Shown here in pieces: positions 1 to 7,020 of a stretch of DNA of 10,799 bases. Origin of the DNA: Ferruginibacter sp. (GTDB taxonomy: Bacteria; Bacteroidota; Bacteroidia; Chitinophagales; Chitinophagaceae); the NCBI GenBank assembly GCA_025362765.1, contig JANYFI010000181.1, forward strand, positions 1-10,799, given 5' to 3'. Every line of letters starts with the position of its first letter. Position 1 is the stretch's first letter. The notes under the pieces were generated by a model that saw only the letters and a list, made by a program, of their open reading frames with translations, had not been told where the DNA came from and did not search any database. The position numbers and the translations under genes are program-made.

Positions 1-887
1 AGTACGTTATCACCGGCGGCGCAGGCCATATATCTGCAGCACTCACAGAAAAATTATTAAAAGCCGGTCACTATGTTACTGTCATTGGCCGCAATGAAGC
101 AAATTTAAAATCACTTACCAGCCTGGGAGCCATTGCTGCAACCGGCTCGCTGGAAGATATCACTTTTTTAACAGCCGCTTTTGCAGACGCTGATGCAGTA
201 TTCTCCATGATTCCTCCCAATTTTGCAACGGAAAATTTCAGGCACTATCAAAATACAATTGCCAGAAATTATGTGTCAGCCATTGTCGCCAATCATGTAA
301 AAAACGTAGTGGTACTTAGTAGTATTGGTGCGCATATGGGCAATGGCGCCGGCCCGGTTGACGGCCTGGCAGATTATGAAGGGTTGCTCCATGAGCTAAA
401 CGGCGTTAATATCAAAGTGCTGCGCCCATCTTATTTTATGTATAATTTGTTTGGCATGATTCCTTTAATCAATCAGATGCAGATTATGGGAAGCAACTTT
501 GGCGGCGCTGAAGAAAAATTAGTGCTGGTGCATACCAGTGACATTGCCGCAGCAGCGGCGGAAGAATTACTGGCGTTGAATTTTAAAGACTATTCTGTAA
601 GGTATGTCGCCGGTGACGAAAGAACGCCTGATGAAATTGCACATGTATTAAGCGCCGCAATTAATAAACCTGGCATTCCATGGGTAGTATTTTCTGACGA
701 ACAGGCGTTGGCGGGCATGAAACAGGCGGGTTTGAATGAAACAATGGCGGAAGAATATGCCACTATGGGCAAGGCTTTGCGGGAAGGAAAAATGCAGGAA
801 GACTACTGGAATAACCGCCCGGTACTAAGCAATATTAAACTGGAGGATTTTGCAAAAGAGTTTGCTGCGGCTTATAACAAGCAGTAA
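1..887 (+). CDS. NmrA-like NAD(P)-binding SDR-family protein, 5' end cut by window
   Basis: This is the 3' part of an atypical short-chain dehydrogenase/reductase of the NmrA-like type. The frame is open from base 3, well upstream of the first in-frame ATG at 207, so the true start lies outside the window and the ATG at 207 is internal. The visible N-terminus reads YVITGGAGHIS followed by a helix and VTVIGRN, which is the beta-alpha-beta of a Rossmann fold with a glycine-rich dinucleotide-binding loop. Later come VVVLSSIGAH and LRPSYFMYN, which match the usual NmrA segments in which the catalytic Tyr/Lys pair of classical SDRs is not kept. Family members bind NAD(P) as redox sensors or act as quinone or nucleoside-sugar-like reductases; the substrate here is unknown. 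It ends 85 bases before another NADP-binding gene on the same strand. Family confidence is high, specific function low. Confidence 0.85.
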   Translation, partial: YVITGGAGHISAALTEKLLKAGHYVTVIGRNEANLKSLTSLGAIAATGSLEDITFLTAAFADADAVFSMIPPNFATENFRHYQNTIARNYVSAIVANHVKNVVVLSSIGAHMGNGAGPVDGLADYEGLLHELNGVNIKVLRPSYFMYNLFGMIPLINQMQIMGSNFGGAEEKLVLVHTSDIAAAAAEELLALNFKDYSVRYVAGDERTPDEIAHVLSAAINKPGIPWVVFSDEQALAGMKQAGLNETMAEEYATMGKALREGKMQEDYWNNRPVLSNIKLEDFAKEFAAAYNKQ

Positions 888-972
888 ATAATTTACAACC
901 ACATTTTTTGCAAGATTAAAATGGTATCAAATTGGTGGTTGAAGCTAATATCTCATCATTAAAAAAAAAATT

Positions 973-1620
973 ATGAAAGCAGGTATAATAGGAAGCGGCA
1001 TTGTTGGCCGGGTGCTGGCTTCCGCACTTTTAAAAGAGGGGAACGAGGTAATGCTCGGAACCAGGAATACGGCAAAAGAAGAAGTTGTAAAATGGAAGTC
1101 AGAAAACCCAGGCGGTAACGTTGGTACGTTTGACGAAGCAGCGGCTTTTGGCGAACTGATTATTTTAGCAACCAAGGGAACCGTTGCCGCAGATGCCGTA
1201 CGATTGGCTGGTCCGGCTAATTTTACAGGCAAAACAGTCATTGATACTACCAACCCCATTGCGGCTGCTCCTCCGGTAAAAGGCGTATTGCAATACTTTA
1301 CTTCGCCCAATCAATCGCTGATGGAATCGTTGCAGGAATTACTTCCGGAAGCTCATCTGGTAAAGGCATTTAACAGTGTTGGCGCTTACAAAATGTATAA
1401 GCCCGATTACAAAGGAATTGTACCTACCATGTTTATATGCGGAAACAATGAAGCGGCAAAAAAAACAGTCACCTCTATCTTGACAATATTTGGCTGGGAA
1501 ACGGAAGACCTTGGCAAAATAGAAGCGGCCAGGGCCATTGAACCGCTTGCCATGTTATGGTGTATACCGGGGATGCTGAATAACCAATGGACACATGCTT
1601 TTAAATTATTGAAGCAGTAA
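973..1620 (+). CDS. NADP-binding oxidoreductase of the F420_oxidored (F420-dependent NADP reductase-like) family
   Basis: A complete 215-residue cytosolic protein. The N-terminus MKAGIIGSGIVG carries the GxGxxG dinucleotide-binding loop (residues 7-12). It is followed by LGTRN (28-32), where the Arg after the second strand fits recognition of the NADP 2'-phosphate. The motifs DTTNP (91-95) and KAFNSVGA (131-138) are typical of the family around archaeal F420H2:NADP oxidoreductase, and the length of about 215 residues also fits. The start is the ATG at 973 after an A-rich leader, and the GxGxxG loop sits at the expected distance from it. Bacteroidota are not known for making coenzyme F420, so I read this as an NADPH-dependent reductase of unknown substrate rather than a true F420 enzyme. 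It may be co-transcribed with the NmrA-like gene upstream, and transcription should stop at the hairpin at 1633-1667. Confidence 0.85.
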   Translation: MKAGIIGSGIVGRVLASALLKEGNEVMLGTRNTAKEEVVKWKSENPGGNVGTFDEAAAFGELIILATKGTVAADAVRLAGPANFTGKTVIDTTNPIAAAPPVKGVLQYFTSPNQSLMESLQELLPEAHLVKAFNSVGAYKMYKPDYKGIVPTMFICGNNEAAKKTVTSILTIFGWETEDLGKIEAARAIEPLAMLWCIPGMLNNQWTHAFKLLKQ

Positions 1621-1632
1621 CATGCTGAAAAT

Positions 1633-1667
1633 AAAAATCCCTCCGGCCAATGTGCGGAGGGATTTTT
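1633..1667. terminator. Bidirectional rho-independent terminator between convergent genes
   Basis: A perfect 13-base-pair inverted repeat: AAAAATCCCTCCG at 1633-1645 pairs with CGGAGGGATTTTT at 1655-1667 around a nine-base loop. The outer part of the stem is A5 on one side and T5 on the other, so each strand gives a GC-rich hairpin ending in a short U run. It lies exactly between the plus-strand reductase (ending at 1620) and the minus-strand OmpA gene (ending at 1679) and can terminate both. Confidence 0.92.
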
Positions 1668-1678
1668 GTATAAATTGA

Positions 1679-2956
1679 CTACTTGGATTTTACATTGATC
1701 GCTACCCTACGGTTCATGGCTTTACCTTCTGTAGTAGCATTATCACCTATTGGAAATTGCGGTCCGTAGCCTTTTGCTCCGGTAACAGCAGTTGCAGCAG
1801 CGCCCATTTTTTTCAATGCAACAACAACAGCTTCTGCCCTTTTTTGCGAAAGCGTAGTATTGAAGACCGAATCGCCTACATTGTCTGTATAACCGCCTAA
1901 TTTGAAACTGGCTGCAGGAAAAGCTTTGCTGATGGCCACTACATTTTTTAATTGTGCTGAACTGGCAGAATCAATTTTGGAACCGCCCGTTATAAATCGC
2001 ACATTGGTAAATTCAAACCAATTACCTTTTACTGTATCAATTTTTGCTGTAGAATCTGATAAAAATTTGTATAACCTGTTTTCGGTTGAATTTTCTCCTA
2101 CAGTTAATTTACCTGCTCCATTTGGTAAATCAATCGTAATTGTTTTACCCAGGTCGTATATGTAGTTTCCGCTTGTATCTACTTTTCCGGTAACTGCCAT
2201 GGCTGGTGCTTCTGCCGGTTTTTCCTGCCTGGTTGTTTCAGTAACAACCGAAGTTTCGTCAGTTCTGGTTTCCTTGGTTCCATACATATACCACGAAGCA
2301 GCGGCCAATAATACCAGCAACAATATAGGCACTAACCACTTTAGGCCGTTGCCTGCACTTTCCTCCGCGTCTTCGGTGTCGTGACTTACCGTTGGTACCT
2401 TCGGGTTAACAGAAACTATCGATGGCACTGCCGCACTGAAATATTCCTGCAAGTTTAAACCTGCTGGTATGGCATTGCTGATATTTTCTTTCTGACTGCT
2501 TAATAAGCTACTTAACCCACTGGCGGTTAAATTACTGGTACTGGGGTGTTTTCCCAAAAAGCCCATAACAACAGGCGCAATGATACCTAACAATGAACTG
2601 GCCGATGCAGAACGAATACCCGAAAATCCTGATAAAACAGTTGCCAAACCATTTACTTTTTCGCCGAAAATTGTATGCAGTACACCAGCGCCTTTTGCCA
2701 GCAAGCTGCTGCCGTCGGTTGCAAAAAAATCTGCGGGCACGGCATTGCCTTTGCTTTGCTCACCGGCCAGCTGGTAAATTTCGGCTGCACCTGCACTGGA
2801 AGAAGATTTATCCGCCAGCCCACCCAATATAGCTGGTATAATTCCGCTTAAGGCCTTTTTTACGCCCGTTTCGCTTTCACCTAAAAAAGAACCTGCCTTA
2901 TCAACCAGCTCTCCCGGGATAAAGTTATTTGCTGCTTCAACTAAATTAAAAGACAT
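1679..2956 (-). CDS. DUF937 / transmembrane / OmpA-domain envelope protein
   Basis: A 425-residue protein with three parts. Residues 1-150 are rich in Gly, Ala, Ser and Leu, with repeated segments such as GIIPAILGGLADK and LLGIIAPVVMGFLGK, typical of the DUF937 (YidB-like) domain. Residues 206-226 (WLVPILLLVLLAAASWYMYG) form one strong membrane helix. Residues about 312-424 are an OmpA C-terminal domain with GGYTDNVGD, the N-x-x-LS-x-x-RA segment and NRRV. Asp358 and Arg373 occupy the positions that in other OmpA-like domains grip the diaminopimelate of peptidoglycan. There is no N-terminal signal peptide, so I infer a cytoplasmic DUF937 part, one inner-membrane span and a periplasmic cell-wall-binding part. 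The start ATG begins a normal DUF937 N-terminus (MSFNLVEAANNF). The role is probably envelope anchoring or stabilisation; no precise function can be assigned. Confidence 0.9.
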   Translation of the reverse strand: MSFNLVEAANNFIPGELVDKAGSFLGESETGVKKALSGIIPAILGGLADKSSSSAGAAEIYQLAGEQSKGNAVPADFFATDGSSLLAKGAGVLHTIFGEKVNGLATVLSGFSGIRSASASSLLGIIAPVVMGFLGKHPSTSNLTASGLSSLLSSQKENISNAIPAGLNLQEYFSAAVPSIVSVNPKVPTVSHDTEDAEESAGNGLKWLVPILLLVLLAAASWYMYGTKETRTDETSVVTETTRQEKPAEAPAMAVTGKVDTSGNYIYDLGKTITIDLPNGAGKLTVGENSTENRLYKFLSDSTAKIDTVKGNWFEFTNVRFITGGSKIDSASSAQLKNVVAISKAFPAASFKLGGYTDNVGDSVFNTTLSQKRAEAVVVALKKMGAAATAVTGAKGYGPQFPIGDNATTEGKAMNRRVAINVKSK

Positions 2957-3130
2957 ACAGTTAAATTTTATTTTGAAGGATTATTTTCTGTAATTTATAT
3001 TTGAATTTATACACTTTTTTACAAAAACCAAGTTTTGAACATAATTTATTAATATTGATAACCGCTCACCTCCTGCCACATCATATCACCATTAATAAAA
3101 AATCCGGTAGTGGCACAAAGAAGTAATCAG

Positions 3131-3138
3131 TAAGTTTG
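3131..3138 (+). promoter_or_regulatory. Candidate -7 element (TAAGTTTG) for the kinase-regulator pair
   Basis: TAAGTTTG matches the Bacteroidota -7 consensus TAnnTTTG exactly and ends seven bases before the kinase ATG. I see no TTTG-type -33 element at the usual distance upstream. If used, transcription would start only a few bases before the start codon and the leader would be nearly absent. The rest of the 189-base divergent gap (2957-3145) is AT-rich; I see no gene in it and no convincing promoter for the minus-strand OmpA gene. Confidence 0.35.
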
Positions 3139-3145
3139 TTGTTCT

Positions 3146-4210
3146 ATGCTACATAAAATATCAAAATATTGGGTTTGCCAGATTGCAGGCTGGACTGCCA
3201 GCCTGGCTATATCTGCGTTCTTCTATTTAACTTTATCAGTTAGAAAAGTAGATCACTATTTATTGATTATAACTATCAGTGTATTGCTGGGCGTTCTCAT
3301 TACGCACCTCATGCGCATGGTAATACGGGAATATAAAGTATTGGAAAAACCAATTCTTGCACAGATTATTGATTTTATTCTGTTAACCATCGCCTTTGCG
3401 ATAGTGTATGCCTGCACGGATGTTGCCATTGAAAATATTTTTAATTTAAGGGATACGGGCGGTCCAAAAATATCCCTGGCGAATGAAATTGCCCGTACAG
3501 CCATTAACAACCTTTTTTTACTGCTGATATGGAACCTGATTTATTATACCTACCATTATGTGGAACGGCTGATGCGGCAGGAAGTAAATACTTTAAAATT
3601 GCAATCAATTGTAAAGGAGCTGGAACTTAAGACCATTAAATCGCACATCAACCCCCATTTTATTTTTAACGCTTTAAACAGCATCAGGGCACTCGTTGAC
3701 GAAAATCCAACCCGCGCAAGAACCGCCATTACCGAGTTAAGCAACATCCTGCGCAGCAGCATGCAGGCGGAAAAACTGGAAACAGTACCCCTGGAAAGGG
3801 AACTAAACATTGTGAAGGATTACCTTGCATTGGAGAAAATGCGTTTTGAAGAAAGACTGACTGTAGAAATGGATATTGATGAAGATACTTTAGGCCAACC
3901 CGTGCCTCCCATGATGTTGCAAACCCTGGTGGAAAATGCCATTAAACACGGCATCAGCAAAAGAATAAGTGGTGGCACCGTTAAAGTAATTTCTGATTTT
4001 GTAAATGACCACCACGAACTGGTAGTGCAAAATTCGGGACAGTTGAATGGCTATATAAATGAAGATGGTTTTGGCGTAAAAAGTACCCAATACAGGCTCA
4101 ATTTATTATACCAGGGCAAAGCTACTTTTGAAATTAAAAATGCAGGGGCAGATATGGTAGAATCAAGAATCACTATGCCGGTAACTGCTTTTGTAAATAT
4201 AAACCAGTAA
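3146..4210 (+). CDS. LytS/YehU-type sensor histidine kinase
   Basis: A 354-residue membrane kinase. The N-terminal third has four hydrophobic segments (about residues 12-32, 38-58, 72-92 and 118-136) and no recognisable periplasmic sensor domain, so the signal is probably sensed in or near the membrane. A short helix (about 140-165) leads into the His_kinase domain: HINPHFIFNALNS has the phospho-acceptor His171. The ATP-binding half follows, with LVENAIKHG (261-269, N box) and GFGVKST (308-314), a slightly divergent form of the usual GIGL-N glycine motif. It autophosphorylates on His and should pass the phosphate to the LytTR regulator encoded 12 bases downstream. The ATG at 3146 starts just before the first membrane helix, as expected. 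The signal cannot be told from the sequence. Confidence 0.93.
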   Translation: MLHKISKYWVCQIAGWTASLAISAFFYLTLSVRKVDHYLLIITISVLLGVLITHLMRMVIREYKVLEKPILAQIIDFILLTIAFAIVYACTDVAIENIFNLRDTGGPKISLANEIARTAINNLFLLLIWNLIYYTYHYVERLMRQEVNTLKLQSIVKELELKTIKSHINPHFIFNALNSIRALVDENPTRARTAITELSNILRSSMQAEKLETVPLERELNIVKDYLALEKMRFEERLTVEMDIDEDTLGQPVPPMMLQTLVENAIKHGISKRISGGTVKVISDFVNDHHELVVQNSGQLNGYINEDGFGVKSTQYRLNLLYQGKATFEIKNAGADMVESRITMPVTAFVNINQ

Positions 4211-4222
4211 ACTATTATTATT

Positions 4223-4951
4223 ATGCCCAGAGCTATTATTATTGATGATGAACGATTGGCAAGAAATGAATTAAAAAAACTATTGCTTGAATTTCCGGAT
4301 GTGGAAGTAATAGATGAAGCAGCCAACGCTGCGGAAGGAATTGAAAAAATAGATGCCCTTAGTCCTGATCTGATTTTTCTTGATATTCAAATGCCAGGCA
4401 AAACCGGTTTTGATATGTTAACGGAATTAGACAAAGCTCCTCATGTAATTTTTACTACGGCATACGATGAATATGCTTTGAAGGCTTTTGAAGTAAATGC
4501 ACTGGATTATTTAATGAAACCCATTGAACCAAAAAGACTGGCAGACGCTATACAAAAATTGCAACAGGCAGAAGAAAAAGAGCTGGCGGCCAACCAGGCA
4601 TTTAACCGTGGCATGCTTACAGAAAATGACCAGGTGTTTGTAAAAGACGGCGAACGTTGCTGGTTTGTAAAATTATCGGAAGTGCGCCTGTTTGAAAGCG
4701 TTGGCAATTACGCCAAAGTATTTTTTTCGGGTAACAAACCACTCATTTTAAAGTCGCTGAATGCGCTGGAAGAAAGGCTGGATGAAAAAATATTTTTTAG
4801 GGCCAACCGAAAGCACATTGTAAATATGCGTATGATAGAAAAAATTGAACCTTATTTTAACGGTGGTTTATTGCTGGAAATAAGAGGTGGCGAAAAAGTA
4901 GAAGTAAGCAGAAGGCAGGCGGTAAAGTTTAAAGAAATGATGAGTTTGTAA
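4223..4951 (+). CDS. REC-LytTR response regulator
   Basis: A 242-residue DNA-binding response regulator. The receiver domain (about 1-115) has the acidic pair DD (8-9), the phospho-acceptor Asp54 in FLDIQMPG, the switch Thr in FTTAYDEYA and the conserved Lys99 in YLMKP. After a linker, residues about 137-240 form a LytTR DNA-binding domain, with VKLSEVRLFESVGNYAKV, the FFRANRKHIVN segment and EVSRRQAVKFKEMM at the end. All key residues of both domains are present, so it should be functional. It follows the LytS-type kinase by 12 bases and is almost surely its partner and in the same transcript. No paired LytTR-type direct repeats stood out in the window, so its targets are unknown. It faces the GGGP synthase gene tail to tail with a 19-base gap. 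Confidence 0.94.
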   Translation: MPRAIIIDDERLARNELKKLLLEFPDVEVIDEAANAAEGIEKIDALSPDLIFLDIQMPGKTGFDMLTELDKAPHVIFTTAYDEYALKAFEVNALDYLMKPIEPKRLADAIQKLQQAEEKELAANQAFNRGMLTENDQVFVKDGERCWFVKLSEVRLFESVGNYAKVFFSGNKPLILKSLNALEERLDEKIFFRANRKHIVNMRMIEKIEPYFNGGLLLEIRGGEKVEVSRRQAVKFKEMMSL

Positions 4952-4970
4952 TAAACTGGCAAAAAAAATA

Positions 4971-5732
4971 TTAACTCACCGTTACACCAGCACTGTGTAC
5001 TGCGGCAGCCATTTCTTTTATCAGGGAGGCATCTTTTTCAATGGCGTTGCCTACAACGATTACATCGGCGCCAGCTTTGCAATTGAGGTAAACTTTTTCA
5101 GGCTCAGTAATACCGCCGCCAATAATCAGCGGCACTTCAATAGATTGAGCTACTTTTTCAATCATACTTTCGCTGATGGGGCGTTTTGCACCGCTGCCTG
5201 CATCCATGTAAATCAATTTCATCCCCAGCATTTCACCTGCCATTGCGGTACACATAGCAATTTCATTTTTGTCAGCCGGCAAGGGGCTGGCATTGGAAAT
5301 ATAAGAAACTGTTGTTGGCGCTCCTCCATCTACAACCATGTAACCAGTCGACATAATTTCAAGGCCGCTCTTTTTTACAATTGGGGCCGATACCACGTGC
5401 TGGCCAATCAGCAACTCGGGGTTGCGCCCGCTGATTAACGAAAGATACAACAGGGCGTCTGCGTATTTGCTTACCTGTGCGGTACTTCCCGGAAACAAAA
5501 TAGTAGGAATAGAACAACTTTTTTTAATAATTTGAAGACATTCATCCAGATAATTCGAAATTACCAGGCTACCACCCACCAAAAAATAATCCACTTTTGC
5601 AGTTACAGCCAAAGCAGTCAACGTTTCCAGTTGCCGGTCATCCACTTTGTCAGGGTCAATTAAAACAGCAAATGATTTTTTGCCCAGCCGCTTGCGTTCC
5701 GTTAAAGAATGATATATACCTTTTAGCATCAA
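4971..5732 (-). CDS. Geranylgeranylglyceryl (prenylglyceryl) phosphate synthase, GGGPS/PcrB family
   Basis: A 253-residue TIM-barrel prenyltransferase that joins a polyprenyl diphosphate to sn-glycerol-1-phosphate through an ether bond. Diagnostic motifs in order: FAVLIDPDK (21-29) on the first strand; YFLVGGS (49-55); ILFPGST (78-84); the YLSLISGRN segment (96-104) lining the prenyl channel; IYMDAGSGA (174-182); and the phosphate-binding IIGGGI (203-208) with VVGNAIE (226-232). The whole matches the group II enzymes known from Flavobacterium and Chitinophaga, which prefer geranylgeranyl diphosphate. The ATG at 5732 is followed directly by a second ATG codon; either could be used. It stands alone on the minus strand, divergent from arfB, with a good TAnnTTTG element 20 bases upstream. 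Which prenyl length is used and what lipid results cannot be decided here. Confidence 0.92.
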   Translation of the reverse strand: MMLKGIYHSLTERKRLGKKSFAVLIDPDKVDDRQLETLTALAVTAKVDYFLVGGSLVISNYLDECLQIIKKSCSIPTILFPGSTAQVSKYADALLYLSLISGRNPELLIGQHVVSAPIVKKSGLEIMSTGYMVVDGGAPTTVSYISNASPLPADKNEIAMCTAMAGEMLGMKLIYMDAGSGAKRPISESMIEKVAQSIEVPLIIGGGITEPEKVYLNCKAGADVIVVGNAIEKDASLIKEMAAAVHSAGVTVS

Positions 5733-5752
5733 CTGTTTTATTCGTTACCCTG

Positions 5753-5781
5753 CAAATGTAAAAATTTTAGGTTGATTAAAA
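5753..5781 (-). promoter_or_regulatory. Candidate promoter of the GGGP synthase gene
   Basis: On the minus strand TACATTTG (5753-5760) fits TAnnTTTG exactly. A TTTT (5778-5781), one base off the TTTG -33 element, lies 17 bases upstream. Transcription would begin near 5746, giving a leader of about 14 bases before the ATG at 5732. The -7 match is good; the -33 match is weak. Confidence 0.45.
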
Positions 5782-5845
5782 TTCTTATTACGCAGTAAAG
5801 ATTGCAAATGAATGGTATAACATCGTTTCATTTGTATAAATGGGG

Positions 5846-5853
5846 TAAATTTG
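5846..5853 (+). promoter_or_regulatory. Candidate -7 element (TAAATTTG) abutting arfB
   Basis: TAAATTTG is an exact TAnnTTTG match ending three bases before the arfB ATG at 5857, without a visible -33 partner. If it is a real promoter, the transcript would start at or about the ATG and be leaderless. Otherwise the match is chance and the promoter lies further upstream in 5733-5845. Confidence 0.3.
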
Positions 5854-5856
5854 GTG

Positions 5857-6249
5857 ATGGATATTGCTGCAGAAATAAAATTTAAAACCGCCCGCAGCGG
5901 AGGCAAAGGAGGGCAAAACGTAAACAAGGTTGAAACCATGGTAGAAGGGTATTGGCATATTAAAAACTCCGACCTGGTGAATGACGATCAAAAGCAATTG
6001 CTTACCCACAAGCTGGTAAACAAAATAAATGCCGACGGTAACCTGCTGGTAAAAAGCCAGGAAGAGCGCAGCCAGCTGGGAAACAAATTACTGGTTATTG
6101 AAAAGATGAATGCACTCGTTACAAAGGCATTGATTATTCCCAAAAAAAGGAAACCAACCAAACCAGGTAAAGCCGCGAAAGAAAAAAGAATCAATACCAA
6201 AAAGAAAGCGGGCGAAACAAAACAAACACGGATGAAAGTAAAATTGTAA
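5857..6249 (+). CDS. arfB: ArfB (YaeJ)-type peptidyl-tRNA hydrolase, ribosome rescue factor
   Basis: A 130-residue single-domain release-factor homologue that frees peptides from ribosomes stalled on mRNA without a stop codon. The catalytic GGQ motif is at residues 18-20 in SGGKGGQNVNKV, in the RF-1 domain setting. The C-terminal 35 residues are a flexible, strongly basic tail (KKRKPTKPGKAAKEKR and onward) that in ArfB enters the empty mRNA channel. No codon-recognition domain is present, which separates it from RF1 and RF2. The frame could open at TTG 5851 or GTG 5854, but ATG 5857 (MDIAAEIKFKTARSGG) gives the N-terminal length usual for Bacteroidota homologues, so I chose it. Its stop is three bases before the MbnP-family ATG, so the three downstream plus-strand genes are probably one transcript. 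Confidence 0.9.
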   Translation: MDIAAEIKFKTARSGGKGGQNVNKVETMVEGYWHIKNSDLVNDDQKQLLTHKLVNKINADGNLLVKSQEERSQLGNKLLVIEKMNALVTKALIIPKKRKPTKPGKAAKEKRINTKKKAGETKQTRMKVKL

Positions 6250-6252
6250 CCA

Positions 6253-7002
6253 ATGAAAACAACATTGCGGCTTTTTGCTGTTTATTTCTCACTATTTTTT
6301 TTCGGTGTTGTTTCAGTCAAAGGGCAGCACCAACCGAACATAAAAATTACTTTTGTCAATTACACCAACGGCTACCCGCTGGTGCTGGACTCCGGTTTTA
6401 CCAATTGCTGGAAGGAAAATTTTACTGTACAAGTTTTTAAATATTATATCAGCAATATTGGCTTGCAAACAACCGATCAACAAATACACCGGGAGCCTAA
6501 CAGTTACCACCTGGTAGACGAAAGAGACAGCAATTCCAAAAGCTGGTCTTTTTATTTACCAGCCGCAAAATATGATAGCCTGTTTTTTTTAATTGGAGTA
6601 GATAGTTTGAAAAATGTTAGTGGTGCACAAACAGCTGCGCTGGATCCGTTAAACGGAATGTTCTGGACATGGAACAGCGGCTATATTATGTTTAAGATGG
6701 AAGGCAGCTCACCACAATCTTCCGTTATAAATAATAAGATGGAATATCATATTGGTGGTTTTTCAGGGGTAAATAGCACGCTTAAAAAAACACGACTTGC
6801 TTTAAGCGAAACTGCCATTTCGGTTTCTGACAAAAGCTTAACCGAAATTATAGTCCGCTTTGATATTGATAAAATCTGGCAGGCGGCCACCCCGATAAAA
6901 ATTACAGACACACCCGTTTGCACAACACCAGGAACATTGGCTGCCGGCATTGCAGCTAATTATTCCCATGCTTTTGACATTATAAAAATTGTTCAGCAAT
7001 AA
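6253..7002 (+). CDS. MbnP-family secreted protein (probable copper-binding substrate of a di-heme enzyme)
   Basis: A 249-residue exported protein. The signal peptide covers roughly residues 1-24 (a hydrophobic run ending VSVKGQ, with probable cleavage near Gly24). The mature part has the MbnP pattern: an opening strand IKITFVNYTNG, the FKYYISNIGL segment (62-70), SYHLVDE (84-90), the core DPLNGMFWTWNSGY (131-144) with Trp138 and Trp140, and the MEYHIGG segment (163-169). In the characterised methanotroph protein, the partner enzyme MbnH oxidises one Trp to kynurenine and this creates a Cu(I) site. Which Trp would be modified here I cannot say. Two Cys remain in the mature chain (52 and 223) and might form a disulfide. 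A MauG/MbnH-like gene follows after 18 bases, which strongly supports the call. A role in copper handling is inferred from family and context. Confidence 0.82.
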   Translation: MKTTLRLFAVYFSLFFFGVVSVKGQHQPNIKITFVNYTNGYPLVLDSGFTNCWKENFTVQVFKYYISNIGLQTTDQQIHREPNSYHLVDERDSNSKSWSFYLPAAKYDSLFFLIGVDSLKNVSGAQTAALDPLNGMFWTWNSGYIMFKMEGSSPQSSVINNKMEYHIGGFSGVNSTLKKTRLALSETAISVSDKSLTEIIVRFDIDKIWQAATPIKITDTPVCTTPGTLAAGIAANYSHAFDIIKIVQQ

Positions 7003-7020
7003 CGTTAACCAACCCATTTT

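Noticed and set aside
207..887. Separate complete gene starting at ATG 207
   Set aside because: The frame is open without a stop back to base 3 and encodes a Rossmann glycine loop upstream, so ATG 207 is internal to a longer gene cut by the window edge.
945..1310. 121-codon minus-strand open frame opposite the F420-family gene
   Set aside because: It overlaps a clear reductase gene and has no recognisable motif; a shadow frame.
2957..3060. Minus-strand promoter for the DUF937-OmpA gene
   Set aside because: A TTG and TATAAATT lie at plausible spacing near 3007-3031, but the -7 element has two mismatches to TAnnTTTG in very AT-rich DNA, so I did not list it.
3074..3115. Inverted repeat TGCCAC ... 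GTGGCA upstream of the kinase
   Set aside because: Only six base pairs with a 30-base spacer; too weak to call an operator or riboswitch.
4995..5438. 147-codon plus-strand open frame opposite the GGGP synthase
   Set aside because: It lies wholly inside a well-supported minus-strand gene, and its translation is rich in His, Cys, Phe and Asn with no domain, as expected for an antisense shadow frame.
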